64,000 nucleotides of DNA from Hofstenia miamia (Eukaryota > Xenacoelomorpha > Acoela): the NCBI GenBank assembly GCA_004352715.1, contig SCFE01000065.1, positions 1,725,961 to 1,789,960 on the forward strand. The letters are read 5' to 3'. Under the pieces are notes generated by a model. The model worked only from the letters and a program-made list of their open reading frames with translations. It ran no database searches and was not told the origin of the DNA. The stretch's first letter is position 1; every line of letters begins with the position of its first letter. Shown piece by piece: positions 33,014-44,983 of this stretch. A program made the position numbers and the translations under genes.

Positions 33014-33571
33014 CAGTATTGGCCAAAATGATCCGCCCACCTCTTAAATTAGGGAGCAAAATTTAAAGATATTGATATGGTACCTTTATTACAAATATGT
33101 TATTTAATTGGACACAGTAAGTAATTAAATGACTATCTTGTGTACAAATGACGTAAACATAAAGAAAGAAAAGGCTTTTAACAAGTTATTGCTCATCAGC
33201 TTCCCTTACATATTCATTAGATAATGGAATTCTTCATTGAAAATATTCGTTAGTAAGATCATTTTTGTTAGATAAGTACTTCCATGGCACAACTAATACT
33301 GTTCAACGTTCGATAGAATAATGTAAAAGAGAAAAACGGAATGGCTTCAATTAAATAATAATCTTTCCTTCGTACGCCCGCACTGTTTTGCTGTGATTGT
33401 CATCACTAGAATAGCTAAAGTCGTAAATACAAAAGAGATGCATAAAAAATACTGATTTTGCATATTATATTTTTAAGCCACGATTTGTAAGACAGACGAG
33501 TGATATTTAGACAGTATTTTCATTTTTCTTAATATTTTATGAGGTGGGCGGATTTTTTTTTGGCCAATACT
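33014..33571. mobile_element. MITE with 30-bp inverted repeats, Tc1-like ends
   Basis: The left end reads CAGTATTGGCCAAAA, then GATCCGCCCACCTC. The right end, in complement, reads TAGTATTGGCCAAAA, then a short A run and ATCCGCCCACCTC. It is flanked by TA-rich sequence. There are about 560 bases and no transposase. The tips CAGTAYTGGCYAAAA match those of the Tc1-like element at 26429-27911, so that family is a likely source of transposase. Confidence 0.85.
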
Positions 33572-33654
33572 ATATATATATATTATATATAGTATTTTTT
33601 ATATCATATTGTATACTTTATAGTCGCTTTATGTGCGGGTCTGTTCTATTACAA

Positions 33655-33830
33655 TAAGTAAAATATCAGGCCAGCACTCGTCATATCTAAATTCAGTATA
33701 AAAAAGGTTTTCGTAAATCAAGAAACTGAAAGATATAATTAAAAGTATCAAAATGAAATTATATTTTTAACATTGCTTAAATTTTGAATAATTCAATAGA
33801 GTTCACTTATGATGGCAGGGGTGGTATTCG
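33655..33830 (+). repeat. Dispersed repeat, copy 2 (partner at 5930-6150)
   Basis: See the partner entry for shared strings. It again follows a TA-rich tract (33571-33620). The MITE lies immediately to its left. Confidence 0.45.
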
Positions 33831-35025
33831 TTCTCGATTGGCTGCATGTAACTTTACTTCGCACAATATTAAAATAACAGAAAGAACGTATATTTGAGTT
33901 ATACACTCGTTGTCAGAAATTTCACACCAGTTTTAGGAGGGGGCATGCCTAAACTAAGTTTGTATTTGTAGGTACTTGAATTACTCAGTTCTTGATAACT
34001 ATATTTACCGCAGAGTTTAACTGCAATTTCTTCGAGAATTCAAATTATTACTAATGAAGTGCTTAACCCTATGAATTGCTGATGAATTTCTCAAATTTTT
34101 TTGGTTTTTGAACAAAAATTTAAACACTTGTAATTCATGTACTAAGAAAATATTACAGCACGATAAGGAGTTGCTTTTTTGTTTACACATTGAAATCGCA
34201 CCTCAATGGGCTGGAGTAACCTATATATAGATTCTTTAATCCTCCTTATTGAAAGACAGAATTTGGAATATTATTACAAACCCGGAATTTTGATCTTTTC
34301 AGTAATCAAACCACAGAAATACACATGAAGAAGTGTTTAAAGCTTATCAATGAAATATATTTCACAATCGAGCCTCAGTTTGGACAAATTCAGGTGTAAA
34401 CAGGTGCGATGGATGATCATTTGATGAAATCTAAGGAATGTGTAGCTGAGCTTAGCAATTGCGCTAATACTGCTGTAAACTCTTGAAAGACAAACATATT
34501 TGCACAATTGCAAAGCATTTTTGATATTTCGTTTTCATTACAAGCCATGTATCAATAACAAATGAAGGTGTCATAAACAAGTTTGAATGAGACGCTGTAA
34601 ACAGCGTATCAACAATATATTCGTCTCAATTGCAAAAGGTAAAATTCATTGATGAGCTGTAAAAGCACCTTTACTACAAACATTCAGCGGTAACTACAAA
34701 CACGTTCGAATATAGCTGTAGCTGTGTCCATGTTTCAGAATTTCTAAATTTCCTAAAAGGTTTGGGTAAAATTGTTTGAAAATATGGAAAATGGTTTGAT
34801 ATTTCTTCTACTGCACATCGAAAGGCAGTGCAGTTCTGCCTACAATGGAGTCCTAGTTTATGACCGAATAGTTGTAAAATCAAGTCTTTATAAAGTTGGG
34901 CAAACTGTACATTTTAAATAAAATCAGAGTCATTTCATATGCAAATCAAGGTTTAATGTAAACATAGAGTCACATAAAAATGGAATAAATTACATTTTCC
35001 ATTTTTGTTATTAATTTTTTAGTTT
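33831..35025. other. AT-rich spacer without supported gene
   Basis: A reverse frame at 34674-34883 has no recognised motif. A small inverted repeat, ACGCTGTAAACAGCGT, lies at about 34592-34607. Nothing else. Confidence 0.4.
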
Positions 35026-36025
35026 NNNNNNNNNNNNNNNNNNNNNNNNNNNNNNNNNNNNNNNNNNNNNNNNNNNNNNNNNNNNNNNNNNNNNNNNNNN
35101 NNNNNNNNNNNNNNNNNNNNNNNNNNNNNNNNNNNNNNNNNNNNNNNNNNNNNNNNNNNNNNNNNNNNNNNNNNNNNNNNNNNNNNNNNNNNNNNNNNNN
35201 NNNNNNNNNNNNNNNNNNNNNNNNNNNNNNNNNNNNNNNNNNNNNNNNNNNNNNNNNNNNNNNNNNNNNNNNNNNNNNNNNNNNNNNNNNNNNNNNNNNN
35301 NNNNNNNNNNNNNNNNNNNNNNNNNNNNNNNNNNNNNNNNNNNNNNNNNNNNNNNNNNNNNNNNNNNNNNNNNNNNNNNNNNNNNNNNNNNNNNNNNNNN
35401 NNNNNNNNNNNNNNNNNNNNNNNNNNNNNNNNNNNNNNNNNNNNNNNNNNNNNNNNNNNNNNNNNNNNNNNNNNNNNNNNNNNNNNNNNNNNNNNNNNNN
35501 NNNNNNNNNNNNNNNNNNNNNNNNNNNNNNNNNNNNNNNNNNNNNNNNNNNNNNNNNNNNNNNNNNNNNNNNNNNNNNNNNNNNNNNNNNNNNNNNNNNN
35601 NNNNNNNNNNNNNNNNNNNNNNNNNNNNNNNNNNNNNNNNNNNNNNNNNNNNNNNNNNNNNNNNNNNNNNNNNNNNNNNNNNNNNNNNNNNNNNNNNNNN
35701 NNNNNNNNNNNNNNNNNNNNNNNNNNNNNNNNNNNNNNNNNNNNNNNNNNNNNNNNNNNNNNNNNNNNNNNNNNNNNNNNNNNNNNNNNNNNNNNNNNNN
35801 NNNNNNNNNNNNNNNNNNNNNNNNNNNNNNNNNNNNNNNNNNNNNNNNNNNNNNNNNNNNNNNNNNNNNNNNNNNNNNNNNNNNNNNNNNNNNNNNNNNN
35901 NNNNNNNNNNNNNNNNNNNNNNNNNNNNNNNNNNNNNNNNNNNNNNNNNNNNNNNNNNNNNNNNNNNNNNNNNNNNNNNNNNNNNNNNNNNNNNNNNNNN
36001 NNNNNNNNNNNNNNNNNNNNNNNNN
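35026..36025. other. Assembly gap (1000 N)
   Basis: Placeholder gap. The contig to its right begins with GC-richer sequence and a telomere-type repeat. Confidence 0.99.
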
Positions 36026-36093
36026 CGTTCAGGTTAAAACCGGTTAAACCGGTCCGGTCCTGTTAAAGCCGTTTAATCGGCAGGAGCTCGTTT

Positions 36094-36126
36094 AACCCTA
36101 ACCCTAACCCTAACCCTAACCCTAAC
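36094..36126. repeat. Telomere-type repeat (CCCTAA)n, about 5.5 units
   Basis: Uninterrupted AACCCT units. The complement is TTAGGG, the common animal telomere hexamer. Orientation: C-rich strand on the + strand, as at a left chromosome end. It sits about 70 bases inside a contig that starts at an N gap. The preceding bases hold GGTTAAACCGGT-like palindromic strings. Confidence 0.9.
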
Positions 36127-37089
36127 AACAGCCCAAATTGGCCCGTATATTTAGATTGCACTTTTTAGCCATTACCTACTACTGCATTAAATGGTTAAGC
36201 GAAAGATGCTGTAATGTTTTTTTAAATTGTGATTTCTTTATTGTTTATCACCACATCTACAACATTCTAGTTATCACAAGTATTAAATTTCAAAAATATA
36301 TTCTTACCTTCTAATTAAATTCAGCCGAAACTATTTTTTAAATAAAAAGAAACTAAATTTTTCAGTAATTCATTAGTAGAAAATTAAGTTCACCACACTA
36401 CATTTGTTATTCTGCTAATTTTTTGATAATATTTTGAGTACCATTGAGATTTTCATAGTATCCAGAATTCGACATTCACCCAAGTTTAAAACCGCAGCCG
36501 CACTTTCAAATAAGTTTGCTCTTAAATAGTAAACACATTTTTCAGCCCGCAATTGCTCCGGAAATATGTCAGATTGAATTCGGCTTGTAAAGAAATTTTT
36601 TTTTTTACACTCGTTTTTTTTACTGGGTGACAATATTCGGGCAAATTTGGTTAGCCGCGATTTTATTTATTAATATCAGATCATAATTGTTATTGCACTC
36701 CATTAAAATTTGATGTACATGTAAGAACAATGTGTGCGGTTAAATAATTCCATACGATTTTAGCGAAAAAATATTTTCTATTTATTGCTACAGTACAGGA
36801 AATTGAAGTTGGATCAGTTTCAATTGACATAACAAAGTTGCATTTGCACCTATACATGATATTTAAAATATCAACCTTTTGATGCATACTAAAGCAAATT
36901 CTTAGAATTTCTTATCTCATTAAAGCTTATTTATACTGCATTTTTAAGAGATTTTATGCATTCTATGTTAATCATTAGTGGAAATTGAATTTGGGGCGCT
37001 CATTGTAGTGCCTCATATAAATGTAAACATTTTATGCAATTATGAAAAAGAACAAAAGCGTAAAATATGTATTATGAAATATTAAAAGT
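36127..37089. other. AT-rich spacer without supported gene
   Basis: Reverse frames at 36415-36633 and 36690-36887 carry no motif I recognise. Confidence 0.4.
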
Positions 37090-38417
37090 TAAAGATTGTT
37101 TCTAATATTTTATAGGGAATCCAGTAGCTGCTAAATTTTTTTGAATTCTTGCAGGTAGTGACTCATACAAAGCAATATTTTTTTATCAGGAATTGCATAA
37201 AATTCATTTTCTATAGTAGTCCAAAGGTTTGAAAGATTGGACATCTGCGTATCATTGAATTTTCTTTAAAATTTCCCGTAAATTTTCAATAATATTTGTC
37301 AGGTCCATTCTGGAAAAATCGCTACTCTATTATCAGCAAAAAATTGGCATCTCAAAAAATTTGAATCATTTTAATTGCAAACCACTAAGTAGAGGAAAAC
37401 TAAATTGATTTGTTTCAAAATAAGTGTTCTGCGATAATTGAACTGGCAAGTTCATTATGTGCTTTACAACAGTGAAATAGTACGATTTAAACAAAAAAGC
37501 TTAGTCAACAATAAATCATCGTAAATGGTTTTATAGATTAATGTTTTCGTGAAAAATTTTTGAAATAGACACTTTCAATTTTTCTATTGAAAAATCAACG
37601 TCGGGAATAAAATTTTTGAAAATCCTTGCAAGTTATTTAAGAGATCAACAACATAATATGTAATAGTGAAATGTCAGACAAAACCTTCCTGACAGGGATT
37701 GATTGTAGATGCTTTTCTAGATGATAAAGAAGCGTCAGAATTTATTATTTCATTTTCTCACTAATGTATTAGCATAGCAAATTTCATATGCGCGAAATTG
37801 AAGATCATATTTCTCAGATTATTAAATAAACCTAATTTCTTTCTGTGACTGTATCACGAGCGCTGTATTCCGGTGCTCCACCATGCTGATAGGGAGAATT
37901 GCGAGGTAAGTAAGGAAGAAGTTTTCACTAAGAATTTGACAGTAACCATGTGCTGTCATATTCCTTCCAATTTAACAATCTTTCTAAAACCTGATGCACA
38001 TGAATGCCCAATCGTAAATGTTTCTCCGCTTTGTTTTAAAGTTTTCAGGGTATATTTGAGATGAAGACACCAAAACATCCCTGCAGGCCTTCAAGCAATT
38101 ACACGTCAACGAGGAAAAGGCTTAAATGTTAACTCGTCACTAAATGTTACTTTAGTCCAATTTTAATATCGTTTGAAGAAACTTTTCAACAAAATTTTTG
38201 ACGCCGTATTCTTTGAAAATACGATAAAAATGACTTCGGAGCAGCAATTCTAGCAGCTGACCATTCTTAATCAAAATATTCCTTACTGTATGAATAGTAG
38301 CTTTGTTCCCATCGCTCCAATTGGCTTTTAACTGATTGGCATTAAGCAACAGATTTACTCCAGCAAGTTGTAGAATTTTTTGGGACGCTGGTGTTGTTTG
38401 GGGGGGGGGGCTTTCCC
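37090..38417 (-). pseudogene. Degenerate Tc1-like transposase, C-terminal two thirds
   Basis: On the reverse strand, in several frames: WSDGNKATIHTVRNILIKNG (second helix-turn-helix of Tc1 types) at about 38310, NMTAHGYCQILSENFFL at about 37940, a damaged catalytic QxxGAPEYSA-like site near 37880 (compare QDNAPCHT), MDLTNIIENLREILKK near 37310 (compare SPDLNPIENLW) and a C-terminal ALYESLPARIQKNL near 37170. The order is right for a Tc1-like transposase and stops are frequent. No inverted terminal repeats could be fixed. The N-terminal part probably lies across the gap (39418-39670). Confidence 0.6.
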
Positions 38418-39417
38418 NNNNNNNNNNNNNNNNNNNNNNNNNNNNNNNNNNNNNNNNNNNNNNNNNNNNNNNNNNNNNNNNNNNNNNNNNNNNNNNNNNN
38501 NNNNNNNNNNNNNNNNNNNNNNNNNNNNNNNNNNNNNNNNNNNNNNNNNNNNNNNNNNNNNNNNNNNNNNNNNNNNNNNNNNNNNNNNNNNNNNNNNNNN
38601 NNNNNNNNNNNNNNNNNNNNNNNNNNNNNNNNNNNNNNNNNNNNNNNNNNNNNNNNNNNNNNNNNNNNNNNNNNNNNNNNNNNNNNNNNNNNNNNNNNNN
38701 NNNNNNNNNNNNNNNNNNNNNNNNNNNNNNNNNNNNNNNNNNNNNNNNNNNNNNNNNNNNNNNNNNNNNNNNNNNNNNNNNNNNNNNNNNNNNNNNNNNN
38801 NNNNNNNNNNNNNNNNNNNNNNNNNNNNNNNNNNNNNNNNNNNNNNNNNNNNNNNNNNNNNNNNNNNNNNNNNNNNNNNNNNNNNNNNNNNNNNNNNNNN
38901 NNNNNNNNNNNNNNNNNNNNNNNNNNNNNNNNNNNNNNNNNNNNNNNNNNNNNNNNNNNNNNNNNNNNNNNNNNNNNNNNNNNNNNNNNNNNNNNNNNNN
39001 NNNNNNNNNNNNNNNNNNNNNNNNNNNNNNNNNNNNNNNNNNNNNNNNNNNNNNNNNNNNNNNNNNNNNNNNNNNNNNNNNNNNNNNNNNNNNNNNNNNN
39101 NNNNNNNNNNNNNNNNNNNNNNNNNNNNNNNNNNNNNNNNNNNNNNNNNNNNNNNNNNNNNNNNNNNNNNNNNNNNNNNNNNNNNNNNNNNNNNNNNNNN
39201 NNNNNNNNNNNNNNNNNNNNNNNNNNNNNNNNNNNNNNNNNNNNNNNNNNNNNNNNNNNNNNNNNNNNNNNNNNNNNNNNNNNNNNNNNNNNNNNNNNNN
39301 NNNNNNNNNNNNNNNNNNNNNNNNNNNNNNNNNNNNNNNNNNNNNNNNNNNNNNNNNNNNNNNNNNNNNNNNNNNNNNNNNNNNNNNNNNNNNNNNNNNN
39401 NNNNNNNNNNNNNNNNN
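38418..39417. other. Assembly gap (1000 N)
   Basis: Placeholder gap preceded by a run of G (38401-38410), a usual cause of assembly breaks. Confidence 0.99.
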
Positions 39418-39670
39418 AGCCTTTCCTGTGCGATTTAATGGAGTAAGTGTGCCACGATCCTTATAAGTTTCGATGATTCGAGCTAGTGTTGATTTTGGAG
39501 TCTAGGTTTTCAGAAGTACGGCGTGACGATGCTCCTTCTCTGTGATATTTCATTTAAGGTGCCCTTATTGCGTTTCGATGTTTGGAGATAGTTTTGGTTT
39601 TGGAGTATAGGTTTTCAGAAGCACGGCTTAACAATGTACCTTCTCTACAATGTTACATTTATGGAACCCT
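39418..39670 (-). pseudogene. Tc1-like N-terminal helix-turn-helix relic
   Basis: Reverse-strand strings such as RIIETYKDRGTLTPLNRTGK resemble the first DNA-binding helix region of Tc1-type transposases. A unit TTTTGG.GTMTAGGTTTTCAG is present twice (about 39494 and 39598), a short local duplication. Likely the 5' part of the element at 37090-38417. Confidence 0.35.
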
Positions 39671-40639
39671 ATTGTGGTTGTGTATATAATAATATTTTGA
39701 CGAGAATGAATAATTTCAATGAATGCCCCATCTTCAATTTCCGCGTTTAATAATGCTTACAATACAAAACGTTGAATACAGGATGATAAATTTACGTATT
39801 GCAAAGAAAAGAAGTTTTAGAATTTTTATTTAGATATAAAATAGTATTGAGTTAAACTTTGGTATTCCATTTATTTCTTCTATGTATTAATGTAATTTTG
39901 TACTGCCAGTTGTAGCTACCCATGGCCAACTTAAGTTGGCCATGAGCTACCCCAACTTCAATTATAACTCAATTATAACTCAATTATAACATGCTGTCAT
40001 GTACATAGCACTCTGTCCGTATTACTTGTCAATACGTTGTTAGAACTTGGCAAGCATGAGACAGCAACAATGACTAATAATATAAAAGCATAAATTGTAA
40101 CCTAAGTACAGTTATGTAATTATATTTAAATTTGCATGAAGCCAGAAGAGTATATTTTACTGCAAAATAAATTCAGAAAGAACTTATCATTGCAAAGTTA
40201 GAATTTCCTATTTAAGGTTTACGAAATTACTAGAGCCCTGTGAGTCGAGATATTTTTGCTTCGAGTGAGTCATGTCTCTAAAATTCGAATGGAGTCGGGT
40301 CTCGAGTCGAGTCGAGTCGGATTTCTAATTTAGAGCCTTGTCTACGCACATAGGCTTATAAATATAATTGTAAAATAATCAACATTTCTCCAAGTACGAA
40401 AAATTAATTTTAGCTGTTACATTTGTAATTAATAATTATTATATATCCGTTTAACTACCATGCAATATTAGTCATACTAAAAGGATATTGTTTTGCAAGT
40501 TACTACACCATACATTGGGACTGCAGAAAAGGTCACAACAGCTAGCTATTTTCCAGTCTGCTTCTTGTGATATCTCTTTTGGATTGAAAATTTACCCCTT
40601 TAGAAATACAAAAACATGGTAGAAAAACCAAATTTAATT
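39671..40639. other. Spacer with small repeats
   Basis: Holds a perfect palindrome (39921-39944), a triple CAATTATAACT repeat (about 39957-39990) and a GAGTC run (about 40305-40322) between two TAGAGCCYTG strings. No gene. Confidence 0.5.
39921..39944. repeat. Perfect 24-bp palindrome
   Basis: CATGGCCAACTT followed at once by its exact reverse complement. Flanks GTAGCTACC and AGCTACCCC extend the symmetry imperfectly. Could form a hairpin or bind a dimeric protein; no role is shown. Confidence 0.9.
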
Positions 40640-41160
40640 CGATTTTCGGACCTTGGAAGATATTACTATATTCCCAAAAGATCGTACGTTGTTCTCTTCG
40701 TTACATTATATTGCTGTAGCCTCATTCAAAGAACATAGAAATATATATAAATTATTTTTTATTACAATAAGTACAAGTCACATTGATCATTTTGATATAC
40801 TTGCCATTCCTAGTCTTCTATCTGAAAAGCGAAAATGGGCCTTTGCCAGATTCTATAACTTTTTCAGCATTACCGCATATAATGCCATGGTGTTTTTTGC
40901 ATATCTATCCAACACCAAAAGTACAACAAAAAATCCCACGGAAAAGGAATATTCATTGAATAATATGTATAGTAGAAAATGAAATGCCAGTAGTTCCTGC
41001 CAAAATTTTAGACTTATATCTACTTCCACTTCCAATGTCATATCTAATAGATGAAAAATGTCGATACATCAACTGCCCAAGAAAAGATGTCAAAAACTCT
41101 GAAGAATGTGAAACCTGCAATCAACCCATATATAACAGCCTGTGACTCACAGGCACATAA
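40640..41160 (+). pseudogene. PiggyBac-like transposase C-terminal fragment
   Basis: The frame 40653-40982 contains KRKWAFARFYNFFSITAYNA, which resembles the RK.RWP..FF..ld...NA helix of PiggyBac transposases. Beyond its stop the next frame reads AKILDLYLLPLP and then KCRYINCPRKDVKN, EECETCNQPIY, a cysteine-rich cluster like the C-terminal zinc-binding domain of that family. The catalytic DDD core is not visible upstream, so only the end survives, with at least one stop between the parts. Assignment rests on these two motifs in the right order. Confidence 0.5.
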
Positions 41161-42949
41161 AAATATTTCCTGGGATTTTATTGTTTCGCTAGAAGATGAA
41201 AATTATCTGGGGTACCTTGGTACCCCACTGGTAATCAACTTAACCATTTTGTGTGGGTATTTAGACGGATATACTATAGCATAAAGCAATCAATGCTGAT
41301 GTTATTAAATTAAATATCACTTAAATAAAGTGTGAAGTATGTTTACCAACTTGAAATGGCGACCTGTGCTAATGAAGTCTTAATATAAATTTTACAAAGG
41401 AGTAGAAAATGAAACTTTTTATGTTAGAAAATTCAAAACCAATCTAATATCTAAGGAAAAGCCAACAACGTAGGATATCAATCAATTAGCATCTTGATGT
41501 TTGAAACGGTCATTTGATAGACAATATGGCTCAACCCCAATAATTCTGAAAGAAATTTTGGTAGGAAATTTAACAAATGGCAAAAGCATTTAATGATGAA
41601 GAAAAGCATTGGGGCAATTTGTCCAAAACGGAATTGAGGCAGAGTTTTGTATAAATAAATAATTATCGTCATAAAATATAAAATTTTGCATTTAATTCAA
41701 AAAGAATTTGGTCATTATATTATGTTTATTAAATAAAGTGTCATAAGTTATTGATATCGACATATTGCATAGTTTTTCAAAATATAATTTTGGTCAAATT
41801 TAATATAATTTATAAATATTGATAAGATTTTGGGATTTCACTTCTAAGAATATTTAACTATTTTGCATTTATATTTAGTTAATGTGTAATAATTAATCAA
41901 ATCCCAAACTAAAAAAGCAGCAATAAAAGTCTTACTCAACCCCATCTAGTCCATCCTCAACCCAACCGAATATACTTGAATGATTTTTTAAAAAAAGGTA
42001 AAAATCAAGCGCCTACTATAGATTGATGAGAGAAAATAAATTCAAAATGGGGCTAACTTATTTTATTCAGAAAAAATGTTAATTTTTGAATACCTAATTT
42101 TAGACTACCCCTATCATTAAGCTTATTAAACCCAAAACCAGTGGCCTAGTTAAGCGGGAGGCCTGGACGGCTATGTCTCCCCTTCCCAGATTGAAACCAA
42201 ATCGCCCTCCTCTGAGATAATAGTAAGTAGCTTATTAGACCATTGCAATAAAATTGCTATATCATTTTCTTCATCCCCGTAAATTCCATGGGCTGGCTAT
42301 CCCTCTGCCCAAAACATTATATCTTAAAAATGATATGACTTAGCCTATTCAATGGGTTTCAAGTATTTTGCGTAAAAAGTTGTTTACCAAAAGGCGCAAT
42401 ATTCTAAAAACCACCCACGACTGGCAAAACCCCTTCTAGTTGCTATCGGAGAAATTTTGCCATTTTGTTTGAATAAATTAATATTGGCATTAATTATAGC
42501 TAAATAATCTTAGCCCAAGAATCACTTGATTGAAGCAAACAAGGACCAGATTAACCACCTCCTAATCCAGCAGGATGCATCCTCCTGTTCTGACCTTTGC
42601 ACAGCGGTCAACATTTGCATTGAAAACACACATGCACTAGGGTTCTAGGGGACCAGAATTTTTATTGGTCCTAGTTCCTTCACTCGTGAAAACTTCTAGT
42701 TACATGGTGCCACTTATAACTTCTATTATGCGTAACACTTAAATTGGTGATACCAGTTTCATTATATATGGTCACAAGTCCTACTTAGTCCCACTCCGAC
42801 CCAAATACTTAGTACGAAATCGCATTCACATGGGAATGAATGGCCCTGCAGAACCCTAAACAAAAAATAAAATTTCACTTATATATGCAGGTACTGATAT
42901 GTAAGGAATAGATTTAGTACCTTTAACTGTGGTTGGGGTTACTGTAGGG
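41161..42949. other. Spacer without supported gene
   Basis: Frames at 41051-41284 and 41478-41672 have no motif. AT-rich up to about 42100, then of more mixed composition. No RNA gene recognised. Confidence 0.4.
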
Positions 42950-44150
42950 TTGATCCGAGTCCAGACCTTTACCCTAGAAGTGTGACTACTAAGGCCGTTT
43001 TAGTCAGAATCCTCTGGAAATCCCTGTGTTGAGAGAATTATGTCTTTCTCGCTTTGGCCAAAAAAGACTACTAACTGTTGTAACTTAATAAGCGCTTACT
43101 GAAACCAAAAAACTACTGCGACACTACAAAGCTGTCTCGATGGCACAGCAAACGCTAGCCCTTGACATACCCCATAGGCAATAACAACTTGACCATCTCG
43201 AGAAATATGGAACCGTGGAGAACTTCAATGCAGCCATTGAGAACCGTCCAAGCCACTCGGGACGTCCCAAGAAACGAACAGCCGAGCTGATAGAAAGTGT
43301 GAGAGAGACTCGAGGAGAGTACGAAACGCTCTTTGCATAAGAGAAATCAGCCCCTCGGTACGCCCCATGAGACTTGCAGGAGAGTGTTGGTGAACGACAT
43401 CATGGCTTACCCACACAGAATACAGCTTTAGACAGGAATCAGAGAAGCGCTATGGCAGTCAAGTCCTTCAAGTAAACCGAGGAGACACCAAGTTTCCTTA
43501 GCCTCCTTTGGACCTCAGATGAAGTCCACTTCCATCTTGACCGAAAAGCAAACACCAAGACAAATGTTTTCTGGGGGTCCTCCAGACCCAATAAAGTAGC
43601 CGCCAAGTCGCTGTATTCTCCTAAGTGCACGGTATGGGCTGCAATCTTGGGCAGAGGCATTATCGGAATAACATCCATCGAAAAATCTAGCGCAGTAGTG
43701 ACAGTCACCAAGGAGCGGTATGTGGAGGTCCTCAAAACCTTCAAGAATGAGCTCCAGACCCTCTACCAATCGCTCATGAGTACGTTCTGGTTCCAGCAAG
43801 AGAGAGCTTCAGAGGGCGAGTGATTTTGATTGGGCACTCCATAACCAGGACCTAAGCCCGCCAGATTTTTTTCTTTGGGCTATCTTAAGGACAGAGTCTA
43901 CGCAAAGAAATCCAGAACAATCATGGAACTCAAAGAAGCCATCAGGGAGGAGATAAGAGCAATTACCAACTCAGTCTGTATGAAGGTCATGGACATATTC
44001 GTGTTGCGCCTCACGAAGTGCATGGAGCTAAGTAGAGATCAAGAACATAAATGTGGAACGGAGAAAAAGTCCAAAAATCCTAATGTTTTGATGTCATATT
44101 TTGAATATAATTAACTCGTCATGACCAAAGTTTCATTGCATTTGTAGAAA
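42950..44150 (+). pseudogene. Mariner-type (IS630/Tc1/mariner) transposase relic
   Basis: Forward frames together follow a mariner-like transposase: a helix-turn-helix region ending GRPKKRTAELIESVRET (about 43260), LWTSDEVHFHLDR (first Asp; about 43510), NVFWGSSRPNKV, SPKCTVWAAILGRGIIG, VTKERYVEVLKTF, FWFQQERASE (second Asp site, where QQDGA is usual), KPARFFSLGYLKDRVY (compare SPDLxPxDFFLWGYLK) and the C-terminal TIMELKEAIREEIRAI (43875-44114 frame). This segment is clearly GC-richer than its surroundings, suggesting a younger arrival or different composition. Catalytic residues are mutated and frames broken. Confidence 0.75.
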
Positions 44151-44983
44151 CCATAAAGAAAAGGGGCCTAATTAGAGTTGGGGCAGGTGCTTTTGGGTCA
44201 CCCGGTGAAAAATCTCATACAATGGCAAGCCTGGAGATTACTATAGTCCAGATCCAGGTTATGAAACTTTCAATACGCATGATTTTTCGCCGATTGAATT
44301 ACCATGTATTTCATCAAATATCATAATTTTAGCAGGCATGCTATATGATCGTACATACAACTAAAAGTGGAATAAATTAAAGTACGCAAGATGTTCATAA
44401 TAGTGAGAAAACTGACTAATTTCTTGTGTACTCTGAAAAAATTTCGTCCTACAAGACTCCATCTGTCCCATTCAACAGTCATTTTCATCAAGAATTTTCC
44501 CTTACATTAATGCAAAGAACGTAAACAAGTCTAATCGTGTATCGTGTTCGTAGTTGCAATTACCACGTAACGTGCTAGTTAAATGGTTGTTTCTAGCGTG
44601 TAAAAAATAAACGCCAGCCAGCTCACAAAGACAATTGTTAACTGCTTAAATATAAATCTGACTTCATACTTTTGTAATCTTGCTATTAGGAACAACCACG
44701 TTTCGCATTTTGTTCAAATGAAGTATGCAAGATTCGCAAACAGATAAAATTCCGAATTTCTGCTTTATTGTAAACGACGTGATTACATTCACAGTGAGTT
44801 ATAAGTAGGAAAAAAGTGAACTACTCAATAGTCATCACTAAAGCTTAGCATATATTGCAATGATGTTATTATAGTAACTACATAAAATAGAATCTGACTA
44901 TTTTTTCTAGACATTATTTACATATTACTATACTTAATAAAAGCACTGCCTTTTGAAAGTAATGATATTTTAGGTAAACGCTC
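44151..44983. other. Spacer upstream of the transporter frame
   Basis: Probably contains the transporter's promoter and 5' UTR; no TATA box or exon can be assigned. No other feature seen. Confidence 0.35.

Noticed and set aside
40228-40345. Possible hAT element ends (TAGAGCCCTG and TAGAGCCTTG)
   Set aside because: The two strings are in the same orientation about 100 bases apart, no 8-bp duplication is seen and no transposase is near.
42100-42200. Possible tRNA or snRNA in the GC-richer patch
   Set aside because: No A/B box pair or stem set could be drawn.
43439-43799. Reverse frames of 94 and 101 codons
   Set aside because: Shadows of the forward mariner-type transposase, whose motifs are recognisable.
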